NCBI GenBank assembly: GCA_964016985.1
Contig: OZ024823.1
Span: 113,607,459 to 113,671,458, forward strand
Length of the DNA: 64,000 bases
Source of the DNA: Anodontia alba
Taxonomy: Eukaryota > Mollusca > Bivalvia > Lucinida > Lucinidae
Direction: 5' to 3'
Positions 11,131 through 24,700 of the stretch are shown piece by piece. Made by a program: the position numbers and the translations under genes. How positions within the stretch are numbered: the first letter of the stretch is position 1; the number at the start of each line of letters is the position of its first letter. Under the pieces are notes generated by a model, which worked only from the letters and a program-made list of their open reading frames with translations, was not told where the DNA came from and did not search any database.

Positions 11131-11750
11131 GTCAGTAAAGATTAATGATATTATGTTGAATATCAAAAAGCTACTCATAACAATGCTACTAAAGAGATAA
11201 AGAAATGCTACATTTCTGTTTTCAATTTTGCATGACAATATGAGCTTAACTATACCTAATTTAGTGCCACAGAGGCCTTTCTATTATTTAAACTTCATCA
11301 GTGTGGCTAAACCCCAAAAGTTTGGAAATAAAACGTATGATGCGCATGTCTTGGCAAGCAGCAAGACATACAGAAAGTAAAATAAGCCTAAAAAGTGGAT
11401 CCTACACCCGCTAAGATACATGTCATTTTGACAAGTCAGTCTTAGTTTTAGAAAAAAATTGAATTTGTACTATAACAAAGATTTAGGTATAAAATAGTTA
11501 CTTAATTCAGTACTTAAGTACTGACGTTAAGACCGCAGTATCAACCTCAGCACTTAGGATCTGATACTGAAATGGTATGTAGTTTGTTATATTTTTTCAT
11601 GAATTGTTAACAGTTTTATGGATTTGAATGGATATCACTTGAGAGCGATGCTTTTACTAAAGTATGTTCCTATGATTTAGCCAATTTCACATGCGCTTGG
11701 TATAATACAAACAAAAAATTATGTTTGCCATACCTCCAGAAGAAGCATGT

Positions 11751-11770
11751 TTTTTTTTTTTTTTTTTTTT

Positions 11771-11804
<34 letters not shown>

Positions 11805-11805
11805 C
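11751..11805 (+). repeat. Poly-T run
   Basis: About 54 T with one G; follows GAAGCATG. No associated retroelement body recognised. Confidence 0.9.
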
Positions 11806-12429
11806 AACAAAACGTATTGAAACCTTTCTTATTTCTGCACTATTTTATTTGGTTCTTATTAGAAGTGTCTCGACGAGACGCCATAAATGAGTACCCACAA
11901 TTTATATTTGCGCGCTGTAATAAGAAAAGAAAAACTTTGTGGAAACCCTTTTTATCTAGAACTGTGGTTCGTATTTGCGCTTGTTCGGTTTTGTCTGTTT
12001 CCTGATCCTTTTGGTGTCTGGGAAGGGCTGTGATTGTGGCACTCCCAGGACTTTTCTCTTACCTTTTTATTTCGTATTCTTATAAAGAAATCAGATTGCA
12101 CAAATGTCGTACAAGGTACGTATACAAACCCTTATTATGTGACTTTGTTGGTTATTCGGGATCTTTGTAGTTCTCATATGCCACGAGATTTATGGCATGC
12201 CACTATTAGTGTTGACTCAAAGCCATTGTATTGCAGTCTAGCTGCACATATCACTTTGCTTACTGCCTCAAAATTAGTTGAACTACAAAATATCACTTGC
12301 TACAGCGTTTCCGATAGACAAAAACTGCGAACGACCGCCAGTGCGTTCCTGTGCAGTGCCAACACCGGAACATACGCCTGATGCATTTTCGGAATCAATT
12401 CATACTGTCATTGGAACAGAATCAACATG

Positions 12430-12535
12430 GATACCATCAAGGATATTCTCACAGAAAGGAAAGCGATATGCGGGTAAATGTTTTCTGGAACGACACCATT
12501 TCAAGGGAAGGCGGAGGAATGGTATGGTGTAACTT
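12430..12535 (+). pseudogene. Possible Tc1/mariner transposase scrap
   Basis: Two frames carry pieces that recall the Tc1 transposase segment before the second catalytic Asp: KGKRYAGKCFLERHHF in one frame and EGGGMVWCNF in the next, implying a frameshift. Too short for a firm call. Confidence 0.3.
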
Positions 12536-13781
12536 TTGTTAAGGTCAAAGAATGACTTTGTCTTTGTTGAAGACAATTTAACAGCTCAACGGTATAAAGA
12601 TACTATTTTACAATCAGTCAATGTGCCATCCGTATGTAAACATAAAAATACTTTCCAACACATTTATGCTTGCATACGTCTCGTTCGTCTAAATACAAAG
12701 AAACTTTAAAAGTTGTTCGTTGTCTCTGAACAGTCTTTTCCTGATCCCACATTTATGTGACGTCCTTGGACGGCACATAAGGAGACGTTTACTTTTGCCA
12801 TCAACGCATCCAGAACTAGGAGGAGTAGAATGCTCTTCCAGTTCCCACAGTTAATTTTCTTCCAGAATGCATACAACAAACAAGAACCTTACTCGCCATT
12901 GACTGGCTGGGTTATTTGCTACTTTTATAGACATGCCTGAAGATAAATTGAAATTTAAAGGTTCTAGCTGTGTGAATAAAGGTATAATGCTTGTGATTTA
13001 TAGAAAGAGGTATATTATATCTGATACTTGTGTGATTTTCATCAGACTGGATTTAAAAATCCATATATCAAATTCAGTCTGATTTTGCATTTCTTTTTCA
13101 GTTCAGTGTATATACATAGATAAAAGGTAACGATACGTGATTGTAATCATCCTGAAATTTTATCAATATTTCTAACACAGGCAGCATAACTTTTGGCGAT
13201 GTCACCAGCGTCAAATACTTTTAATCGTTTTCGTTGCCGAAAACGTAGCATAGTTCGGCTTGTGTCTTCGGGGCTTTTGGTTCTTCATGGATCGGAATTA
13301 AAAAGTATTAGTGAAGATACCCAGGAAATACCCAGGAATTTATGAAATATAAAATCGAATTTATGAAATATGCATGCAACATGGGCCCAGATAAGCATAC
13401 ATTATTTAATCATTGTTTGTTATTTGCGTAGACGTTGATTAGACTGTGCTTATAAGCAGGGTAGTCAGGGTACGCGCTGAATATGTATGCCACATTCATT
13501 TGATATAAAGGACAACCTTTTAGCTTGTTTTGTCAAAGCACACAGTAAATATTTATACTAACAAATCAACGAGCTTGCATCGTTAATGTTTTGAGGCAGT
13601 ATACACTATCTAAGTCGCATCAATTAGTGATTGATAAAACACATGTCCTTTAATTGCACACCTTATTAATAAGCAATGATAGTATTATAGGATCGGTCTG
13701 TTTCTCAACATCGTCCACGGCCTGAAGAACATTTCATTGATGAAAATGATTAAAACGCTGAATTAAGGTAAGTTTTAATAT

Positions 13782-13790
13782 CTCTCTCCC

Positions 13791-13832
<42 letters not shown>
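13782..13832 (+). repeat. Compound (CTGT)n(CT)n microsatellite
   Basis: CTCTCTCCCTCTGTCTGTCT-type run ending in pure CT. Confidence 0.92.
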
Positions 13833-15573
13833 CGATGAATAGGTAATCGAACAACCTAGTGTTCTGCAGATCAGATATAAACCTAGTCTTTCGCAATGTA
13901 ATGACACTTACCTTTTCTTTAGTGTAATGTAAAGTCTTCATGTGACCAGATTTAAGTTATCGTTTATTTATTCCTCTTAAAACACGAAAAACAGTTTTAA
14001 AAAAAGAGTAAGAAAGAAACTTGTTAAGGACACAGGGGAACGTACCAATATTCACATGATTAAAGCAGACTACAAAGACATTCAGATAAAGTAAACTCCT
14101 GCAACATGGGTCTAAACTAACAAAGCTGAGAGTATATGCCTTTCGAATTGTAAACGATCCCCGTTAAATGCTCTCATCCCTGAGATTTTGAAAGGGAAAC
14201 TTGCTTCTTTGAATTTGGAAATATCTTTTGTTGCAAAAAGGGATGTCTGTCAACAGTCAGAAACAGAAGGGTAAACTGTGTAGATCCTGATGAGACGGCT
14301 CGTTATGAGCCAGCTATCTGAATCCGCACTATTTTCAAAGATATATGTTTTATTCTGTAAGACTTTAAAGGTTAATATAATATATGTGGTACACTCATCA
14401 TACTTCTATAACTGTTGAAACAAACGGGCTTGATCTAGTGAGGCCAAATGATCACCTGTTGACATCTGATTTCTTTTAAGCTGAATGGATTTATCTTAAA
14501 GAAAGAGCAATCTAGTCTGAGTTTTCACTTTTCAGTTAAAAGGTAGAAAACTTTAGCAGAAAAATATTGGTTTCGTAGAATATGAAACTTTTCTCAAAGG
14601 AAGTACCCTGCATAATGAAAAACAAAAGTTGCTGACGGATAGAGCAAAATGTTCCCTTTAGAATAATCTCTCTTTGAAAAGGGATGCAAATATATAATGT
14701 ATGCCCTTAAAATTAATCAGTGAACAGTATAAACAGTGATCAGAAACAGTACAGACATCGATCAGTCTGCCGGGATGCATTCGGCTCAGTACCTTACAGA
14801 CATTTTTCTTAGTGTAATATTTAACTGTATTCATTAGTATATTAATGCATTAGTAACTCCAAAACATCTGCCTTATAGTATTCTGGCAAGTTTTGTTGTT
14901 TATTTGCATTTAGTTTCAAAATTAAGCTTATTTATATTTGCACATTGCGTCGCTAAAAAGAGCGAAATCAGAGTTTTTTCAAGTTGTATCCGTCTGCCTC
15001 AGATTTTCTGCTGCTAAGGGGTTCATATGATTACCGTATATATCCTTAGGATTTGGACAGACATGCCTGGGCAAGTAGTGTAGACATAGATAAGATGCAG
15101 CGTTATGCATTTAAAGTCTTCGCTCATCCAGCAATATTTAGACCTTTCAACTGGTAGTAACAAAGGCGTTCTTCAATTCATAGGACGTATAGTAAGAATT
15201 TAAGGTGTCTGAAAATTTGTGGTAAAACTGGCATACATGTAATACTGTTATGAGTTTAACCCAGCAATGTCTGGATATCATTAAATGAACTCTTCAATCT
15301 CGAACATAGGAAAGGACTATTATCGGTTTAAAGTGTGAGGGGTGGGGGAAGGAGGAGGAACACGAGATACATCAAAATGCCTTTTTTCTGTTATTACAAA
15401 CGCTAATGTCACGGCAAACATGTAAACCCTGCACAGACGCCACTTAGTACTGCGTCTGATCTTGACACGCCACTTAGTACTGCGTTGTTTCACAAGTCCC
15501 CAAATTACGCTATGTATTTATGGATTGTTTTTATATCATATTACAGGATAACAAGACGATGGGACCAGTATAA

Positions 15574-15600
15574 ATGAGATGCACTGGACAACACTGGTAA
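15574..15600 (+). promoter_or_regulatory. uORF overlapping the K2P-B start
   Basis: An ATG five bases upstream of the main start opens an eight-codon out-of-frame ORF ending TAA at 15598-15600. It overlaps the channel start (ATGAGATG). Confidence 0.45.
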
Positions 15601-15720
15601 TCTTGGTAATTGTTGTGCTTGTCTACATTCTGGTAGGGGGAGCAATATTTATGACACTGGAAAATGATCACGAGGCACAACTCAAGAATGAGACCGTTAT
15701 AAACTTTATCAGATTTCTAA
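15579..15720 (+). CDS. K2P-B exon 1 (start, M1)
   Basis: Encodes MHWTTLVILV through M1 to FIRFL plus one base; donor GTAAGT is a perfect consensus. 142 nt. Confidence 0.9.
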
Positions 15721-18700
15721 GTAAGTATTACTTTTTTCAGTTTTTTCAACTTACATAGAGTAAAACTTTAATGACTCGAACACCGATGACTGATTTACCT
15801 CGGCTGATTCGAACTCGTTTTTGAGTCCCTAGAAAATCCTCCAGATAGCTAAAAAACACAGATATTTCGGAATACTTTAAGGATTTGTTTAATTTTATTA
15901 TGAAAATGTATGTTGTGTGTATTCATTAGAATCGCCTTATCAGGGCGATTTTAAATGAGCACACGCAACATACCATTATTTTAAAGAATATCGAAAAGTA
16001 ATATACCACGTGAAATAAACTTTTCTTACTTCAGAAAATAAATAAATAAATAAATAAATGAATGAAAACTTTCAATTTTATATTTCTAATTTCATCTATT
16101 TCTGTTTTGTTTTTGCATTTGTTTTTGCAATAAGCACCATGTCTGTTTCTCTGTCTTCATCATAATTTTTGCTGATATCAAATCTAATTATCCCTTATCA
16201 GGTCTCTACTTATAAAGGAAGCATAAGTCACCAAAGATTTCTTATCTCTAATATGCTTAGAGTCATTAGGGTGTTATGTAATCCAAATTGTATGGAAATA
16301 AACTTCTGCTTAAGGGGCTGGTAGGCGGCGTGATGGATATTGCGTTTTCATTATCATTTCATTATCCTCCATGAACAGACTCACATAAACTGAGTCTGCC
16401 ATTCCAATCTTTGTTTTGTTCTGTACTTCCAAAGCTCCTCCTTTCAGATTATTATATTTGACACTAAGAATTGGGCCACGTCAAATTTAAAAGCATGCGC
16501 AAAATGCACAAATTCAGATTCATCCCGCGCATGCTCTAATTCGAGCCTTTGCTGACCATTCATACATTCTGTAGTATCCAATGATTTTGTTAGTGGACAG
16601 CTAAGGCCCTCATCAGACTGCGTGGTGGCGCAGGCTGATGACTTCGCTGTCCGAATATGCCCGAAGACATGTTTTCGCATGGCGCGGCCTTTTTGACACC
16701 ATGAATTAATCTGTGTACAAAAAAATACGTGAAGATATCTAGAAAATGCCATAATTACAAAACAAAAAAAAGGTAAAATGAAAAGACATCCCTTGTTGGA
16801 TAATGCTAGTCATTCTTAAGACCAGATATAATTTATCTGCAGTGAAAGATGTTTGTATCGCAGAGCAACATTCCTTTTTGTACAGTTACTTTTTCGGAAT
16901 TCGCCAGCGATGCAATCAAATATGGCATATTTGGCGCTTTCATATCCAGTCAGTTATTTTAATAAATAATGTTTGAAAGCCAGCCGCTTTTCCGTTATTA
17001 TGAAGTTACGTTAATTATGTTGGTTGCTAAGTTAAAATTACTTCATGTTTTTCATCTGTCAGAATGAGAATATTATTACACATATAAAAAAGTACGAGAA
17101 AAGTCCAGAGAGTGCAACAATCACAAACCGCAGCCCATTGCTAGAGAATAGTTGTTTTGACAACTCTACGCGGAAGCACGAAAGCCCATTTACTAGACAT
17201 TACATTGGCGACGAATATAAGGAGGCAAAGAAAGGTTACGCTCGTATGTTGCAATGTTACCGGTATGCACCAATGACGATTCAGAAGAATCAGTAAAGCT
17301 ACGGCGCAAAGAAATTGCAAGCAGCAGAGAGCAAGCTGATGCTCGTTGACTAATAAAGAATAAAGAAAAATATTAGATAGTTACCTCGCTAAACAAAACA
17401 GGGAAGTAGCATAGAGCAGGCTCACACTCGCTGACAACTAAAGAATAAAGAGGAGAATTAGAAAGCGGCAGCGCAAAGACATTGGAAGTAGAAGATAATG
17501 TTATTATGGTCAGTGAAAAAAAAAAAAAAAGAATAAAGAGACGAAGAAGCATACGGATGTTGGCTTATGGATCGTTGTGTAGATAACCATTTATATATTT
17601 TAAACGTTCGTACAAGGGGAGGTGTAACTGAGAAGCAGAGGCAAAGAGACTGAAAGATAAACCTATAAGCTACTATTTGTCGGGAACATGGAGGTACATT
17701 CGAACTGTACTGAATCTCACGGGAGATATTAGAACGCTATTAATATGTAAGACAGCCAAGACTGCCGCGAAATGAAAAGTAAGGCAACGGGAAGGGTGAT
17801 GACTAAGTACTTTGCTGTAATTGAACTTGAAAACTTTTGATTTAGACAGAAATCTTAAGCACTGCAGCGGTTAACAGACTTTTGAAAGAAACAGAGGAAC
17901 ATGTCAGTTCCAATCTTTACTAAATTGTTTGAAAGCCATTCGCGTCTCCATAATGATGATGTTACGTTAATTACGTTGATTGCTACGATACTTACTGCAT
18001 GTTTGTCATCTATCATTTCACGTCTAACTCAAATAGTTATTGTTTTAAAATCCATAAGGGAATAGGCGAAGGCCTATTTACGAGGCATTACATGCACGTG
18101 TTCAAATCCTTCTTTTTAGGTGAAAATACTAGTACTCATTATACAATATTTTACGGTTCTTTGTTTTTGTTATCTTTTAAACGAAACGACTTACACAGAG
18201 TATTATGTAATATGTAGCATGACGTTAAGAAAGTTAATAAAGCAGTATTGATTGAATCTAGCCATGATGATGTTCATTTTTCAGTTTTCTTTATCATTAA
18301 GCATCTAGATGTAAACAATGACCTATAATTATTTCTTGTAAAGTTTCACAAAAATACAAGAAAACCGTTTCAAATGTGCATAATCTTATAACATCTTTGG
18401 AATTATGGCGTTTCAAGCTGTAAATTTCAATTCAGATTCCATTATCATAACCCTGGCAAATGTTTGATAATTTTCATTTAGTTTATCTTTGAATTTGGCT
18501 TCATTTAATTATGTTGTGTAATATAAATATTGTGAATTTAACTGTACGCTGGTAACTCAACTAGATGTAAACAATGAGCTATAGTTATTTCCTGAAAAAT
18601 TTCCACAAAATACAAGCAAAGCGTTTCGAATGTGCAGAATTTTATAACACCTTTGGAATAACGGAGTTTAATACTGTAAATTTCAATTCAGATTCCATTA

Positions 18701-21700
18701 TCATAACTGTGGCAAATGTCTGATAATTTTCATTCAGTTTATTTTCGAATTCGGCTTCATTTAATTATGTTGTATAATATAAACATTGTGAATTAAACCG
18801 TACGCTGGTAACTTAGCTGTTGTACTTTTTGTATAGCTAACAATACGTGCGTGACTACCAAGGAACTAGAATCCTTTACACAGGCAGTGATATCAGCGTA
18901 CGATTCTGGTGTTTTGACAGCTTCGAAGAAGTCAAACTGGAGTAATTGGAACTACGAATCGTCAACGTTTTTCGCTGTAACCGTTATAACGTCAGTCGGT
19001 ATGTACATCCGGTTTCAATTCCCTTTCTGTATCCTAACATAATCTACCGACATCATATAATCTGCATGAGGCCCTCAGCGAACATCCAGTGCAATGTTGT
19101 TTATACAAACGCTAAGTCCTTTTGTTTTATTTTATAATTATTATTAATTTATTTTTTATTTACTTTCGCTTGACGTGGCTCATATAGCATAAACATGAGA
19201 CTTTTTATAGATTAGTTCTGAGCCCAGAAACAAATATTGAATTGAAAAATACAGATCTCAATAAAGAAATTAAAACCCAGATTCAAAAATGAAGCCGTTT
19301 AAGGTGCATTGTTTAAGTAACGGTAGCAGTCTAGATGTGCATCCCATGACAGCAGAAAAGAAATTAATTTCCTAAATAACTTAGATCAGCACATAAAATA
19401 TGTTCAACTTAAACGTTATACTGGTTTTCTTCAGGAAAGCTGATTCGATGGACGGATTTTTGAGCAATCTAGATGTGCATCCCATGACAGCAGAAAAGAA
19501 ATTAATTTCCTAAATAACTTAGATCAGCACATAAAATATGTTCAACTTAAACGTTATACTGGTTTTCTTCAGGAAAGCTGATTCGATGGACGGATTTTTG
19601 AGCAATCTAGATGTGCATCCCATGACAGCAGAAAAGAAATTAATTTCCTAAATAACTTAGATCAGCACATAAAATATGTTCAACTTAAACGTTTTACTGG
19701 TTTTCTTCGGGAAAGCTGATTCGATGGGCGGATTTTTGAGCTTCCTCGGCTACAAAATTAAATGCTTTGTTCTGTGCAAATAATGTTTAGTGCTAGGACA
19801 TTGTATTCGAATATCACACGTTAAACCTCAGATTTTGGAAGAGGTGCCTCATCACTCTATTCCGAGTTTAATCCTTTTAACTTTATTTTAAGAAACATTT
19901 TCCTTCGGCTGATATGTATGCTCAAAGCTGGTTCTTTCAACTCAGTTCCCCTCCCCGCTACCGTAGTTCCTCCCCGCTTCCGTAGTTGTCCTGCTGACCA
20001 TTCCAAAAATATAAATGAAGGTATCCAGGGAATGCCACAATATTAAAGCACAGCCCTCCCGAGGCACCAAAAGAAGGCGAGATGACGAATTACAAAACAG
20101 AGACCACACATGAAACCTCCTAGGCGCAAACCAAAAAAAGAATTGCAACAGAGGAACCGACTTGGAACGGTCAGAAGGAAAACTACTGGTGGGCTTAAAC
20201 CAGTTTACTCGCGCGAAACCTCACCCTTTATTCCGATGCAGCTCATAATTACAAATTCGGTCCGCATAGGGGTCCTCCAGCTAATCTGTAAAACAGCACA
20301 ATGAAATACGTATAACCAAAAACATTATGATAACACAAAGCAAAATGGCTCAATGGCGATCTGAAGCCAGAACACAAAAATAAACACAAACAGGACCACG
20401 ATGAGTCAAACCAAGGCAATTCCTGTGTTGCAGTTCTTCTTAATGAAACAGATTTCAATTTTCGATTTTTTACGTGTTCGGTGTGTCCTAGGGTAACCGT
20501 GATTGACTTTATGTGTTCGCACATCAGTTATTAAAATGTACCGATATGATTTGTCACAATTTGTATGCCATCTCTTTTTCTTTCGAAACCTCGGGAGGGA
20601 ATGTTATGTTTAGTGATTGTGGCCCTTCCCGGGAAACTTAATTTAGTTTTATTGCAATCAATTTAATGCCTGTCTGTAAAGTATACGCTTAAATTGTTTG
20701 TTTTTTTTTTTCAGTTTGATTTCCAGCATACCAAGTCACTTTTGAAAAGGCATCTACTCTAACAGATAAGAATTCTCTCACAAGAGAGCAAATTCTTTCC
20801 ATTTAGAATAGATCACTGTTCAAAAGGGACCAATAGCAATTTTGAAAGGGTTGTCTCACCTGAACCATAATCCGTTGCCTTTAGAGTAATATTTGAATTT
20901 AAAATGTTTTGTTTCAGGGTATGGTCATATTTCACCAGCTACATCCGGAGGCCAATTGTTCTTCATTTTTTATGCCATCGTTGGAATACCCCTAAGTATC
21001 ACAATGTTGATTGGTATTGGTGAACGACTTTCAAGGCCCTACACGAATATAGGGAGCGCGACGTGTTTCTCGAAAAGCCGTAAAATGGAAAAGATGTTGA
21101 AGTTTTTGCTATATACTCTATTTTATTTTATAACATTTTCTCTTGTTCCCGCGGTCATTATTATGCATTTTGAAGACTGGACATTCCTGGAAGCATGGTA
21201 TTATACAGTTGTTACCTTGACGACAGTTGGTTTCGGTGACTATGTGCCAGGTATGTCGTTTAAACTATACTTAAGCTAATTTTTGTTTTGCAACATCTGT
21301 TAATCTTCAGTAATATTGCAAAAGAATTCATAATACGTTTATCATTAATTCAAGAGAAGGCGCCTCATCATGATATACACTGTTTGCCATTATGTTACTG
21401 ATTGTTTAGTGAAATCTAAATTTGCAACAATGTGTGTGCCCAAATTCGGAGATGGAAGAGTCTATTTCAGAAACCCAGTGGTGAAAGGATTAAATTAAAC
21501 TGCTTCCGTGGCTTCTGTTTATGGCTTCTCTTTGTGCTTTTATTTGTTTTGTATTCCTGTTGGAGCTGCTTCAGGAGATAACAGAAATATGTCACCAAAA
21601 AAACTTTCACAGCCTTTTTCCACCTCTGAAATTAGACACATCCATTGTTGCAAATAGGGGTTTCAGTCAAAAATCCATACCGGAATGGCAAACAATGTAG

Positions 21701-24700
21701 ATTCTGATGAGATGGCTCATTACAAGCCATCTAATCTGGATCTACACTGATTGCACATTTGGTTTTGATCTGCCGGGTTGAACTAATCAAACCCTCATTA
21801 GATTTTCAGCTGACCATTTATAAGTTGGTTAGTCGACTAGAGTTTTTCTTTGTTCGTATGTCGGTCATTGATTTTTTGTCATTGTTTCTTCCACTGAGCA
21901 CTTAAAGTTTCAAACAATAGTTGTTTTATTCGTAAACTAAAATATAAAGGTACTGCCAAGAGAAAAGGCGGTTTCGAGACATATGCAAACAGTGAAAACC
22001 CAGATCTGTCAGTCAGTTCGTACAGTCTGATAAAGGCTTTTATAATGCATTAGTATATTCTACGGCGTGGATGCGCAAGCTGATCTGGACCTTTGCTGTC
22101 CGCAGACACTCTCTTGGTTACCCAGCAAAGGACACACTCACGAAGCACGGCCTGCACAGTCAATATAATTGTTGGTTAAGGACTTATTGAAGGCGCAGAC
22201 TACCAGTTAAAAGACGGCACTAACTGAAGAAATGAAACATATGAGGCGATCAATGACTGAGTGACAATTCTATGTAGGAACGGACAGAGGGAAAGACGAA
22301 TAAAACTGGTCAACACCACCCCCTGCACCCCTAACACAATAACTTTTACTACTGGCCCATCCAAGGCGGCTCCCCTGTAGCAGTTCTTTTTTGTTTGTGT
22401 ATCGGTGGTTCATATGTGGCGTTTGTATTGTCATTGTTTGTTCCTTCGTTTCCGTCAGTGCCTCGGGAAGATTGTCCTTCGTGATTGTGACATTGCCTTA
22501 GTAGCTTCAATTACTTTTTTTTGCGGAAATGACATTAATTTTACGGTTGTATTTCCCTGCATTTGATCTCATCATGACTTTTACAATGTAGACTATATGC
22601 GTGTATCATTTAGGCTTTGTCTGATGTAAAACGTGTAGGCTAGATCATGCGTATATCTTTAAGGACTTTGTCTGATTAAAACAAACTACAGTCGACTCTC
22701 GTTATCTCGAATGCTAAGGGACTCTCTGAAACACTTTGAGATATCCGTACCTGGACATATCAGATTTGCGGAAGTGAGGAAAACAATGTCGAATAACCAC
22801 GTTTAACAAATAAATAATATGTAAATTGAGATATATTGAAAATATTGTGGAAAAGAGGAGACATTGCTCCTTAGGAGCTAATTCTCCTCTTTTCCGTAAT
22901 ATTTTGTTATCTGTTGTTACATTTCCATGTTATAACAGGGACCAGATTTTCAATTCGAGATAATTGGTTATTCAAAGATAAGCGAGATCAAGATAACGAG
23001 AGTCTACTGTAAATACAAGGATAATCAGAAAAAGCGTAATCACAAAGTACAGATCATATTGAAACTGAAAAAGAGTAACAAACAGGGCATGAAACATCAA
23101 TACAAAATAACAAAGTCTGCTATTGCTTTGGTCTGTATTTCCCCGACGATTAACATAGCGAAAAAATAACAAAATCTTATTCATTAATTAATTTATTATT
23201 TCTGACAACATATCGCTTATTAGTACTTTTATGATATCCATGTACGTTCATTCCATATATCCATTAAAGATATCCCAAAGAAAAAAATCACTAACTGTGT
23301 CAGTTTCGATTCTCATCGAGACCCATCATTAGACGGTCACAGTCTGATGATGGTTCTAGATGAGAATTAAAACTGTCACAGTAAATGAAATATTTCGCTG
23401 GGATATGCTTATTGAATATATGGAATTTATGTGATATTCTATCCTGATGAACCTTACCCGCATATGTGTATGGCATCATGAAAACACTCCTATATAATTT
23501 TGAACCACTTAAACCCCACTTTAATACAGTAAAAATGGGGTTTACAGGGTATACATTATTTTTCTTATTTCTGCTTAAAACATAGATTGTGGGTACGCGG
23601 TTCTAACGAGTACCCACAATCTGTGTTTTGAGCAGAAATATAAAAAATATCAGCGCTTTTGTATCTGAAAAGTTTTAGTTTTTGGGGGTGAAATTTTCTA
23701 TATATTTGAATAGGCGTGTTTTCGTAATGGTTTATATCGTTGTCCTTTCCAAGGCGGATATTCTGACATCGAACCTTTTTTTCTGCAATTCTAGCTCCAC
23801 AAACACTTCTCAGCAGATAATGGTATCATTAGCGTTGCAGCAGTCATCACGTAAACATGTCTATGTAATTTTGACCCCCTCAAACCCCTATTTTATATAG
23901 AAAAAATGGGTTTGCATTATTTTTTTTATTTCTGCTATAAAACATAGATTGTTGCTACTCGTTAGAACCGCCTCGATGAGGCAGTTCTAACGAGTGCCAA
24001 CAATCTCTGTTTCGAGCAAAAATAACAGAAAGATCACATTTTTTCATCTGCAACTTTTCATTTTTGCAGCCATAAAAAGTGTCATTATATTGAATGGGTG
24101 TGTTTTCGTAATGGTAAAACTGGCTTACGTCCCCACTAATGTTTTTGTTTCCTGCTGACTATTTCAACACGGTCATTCTGCTGCATACCTTTGTTGTTTC
24201 TTCTTCTGTTATTGCAGATATGCTATTCAGTTTGACATTGGTATTTTCTCATTTCTTCTTCATGGAGGCTGTGCTTTGTGGTTTCGGCCTTTCCTGGGTT
24301 ACTTCATATTCAGTCGAACCTCGATGGCTCAAACACCGATGGCTCGTTTACCATGGCTAATTCGAACTCGTTTTTTGTTCCGATAGCTCAAGAAAACACA
24401 TATTTAAAGAAATTTACTTATTTTATCGTGAAATCGTATGTTATGTGTACTCATTAGAATCGCCTCATCGAGGCGATTCTACTGAGTACACTCAACATAC
24501 TATCATTGTGTAGAAAATCGAAAAGGTTTCCCTAAATTATCACTATTTGCTTCCTGAACTGGTGCCATGATTAACCCTCAGTGGCTCGAACTACCCGTGT
24601 CTCGAAAGAATTTTCATGGTCCCAAAGATGTTCGAGCCATTGAGGTTCGACTGTATATGTTTGATTAATGAGGTTGTCAATGACATAATTACTTAACTGC

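Larger units (their letters stand above)
8893..15546. other. K2P-A to K2P-B intergenic: repeats only
   Basis: After the K2P-A stop: MITE-3 copy A, a SINE-2 fragment, MITE-1 copy 4, poly-T, a possible Tc1 scrap, a microsatellite and hairpins. 9317-9345 and 9697-9730 share a short direct repeat (GTRAGACCCATCGAGTTGTC). No convincing exon; promoter and 5' exon of K2P-B unresolved. Confidence 0.55.

Noticed and set aside
16444..16752. 102-codon minus-strand open frame
   Set aside because: It overlaps a palindromic repeat (16605-16672), has no recognisable domain and no splice support.
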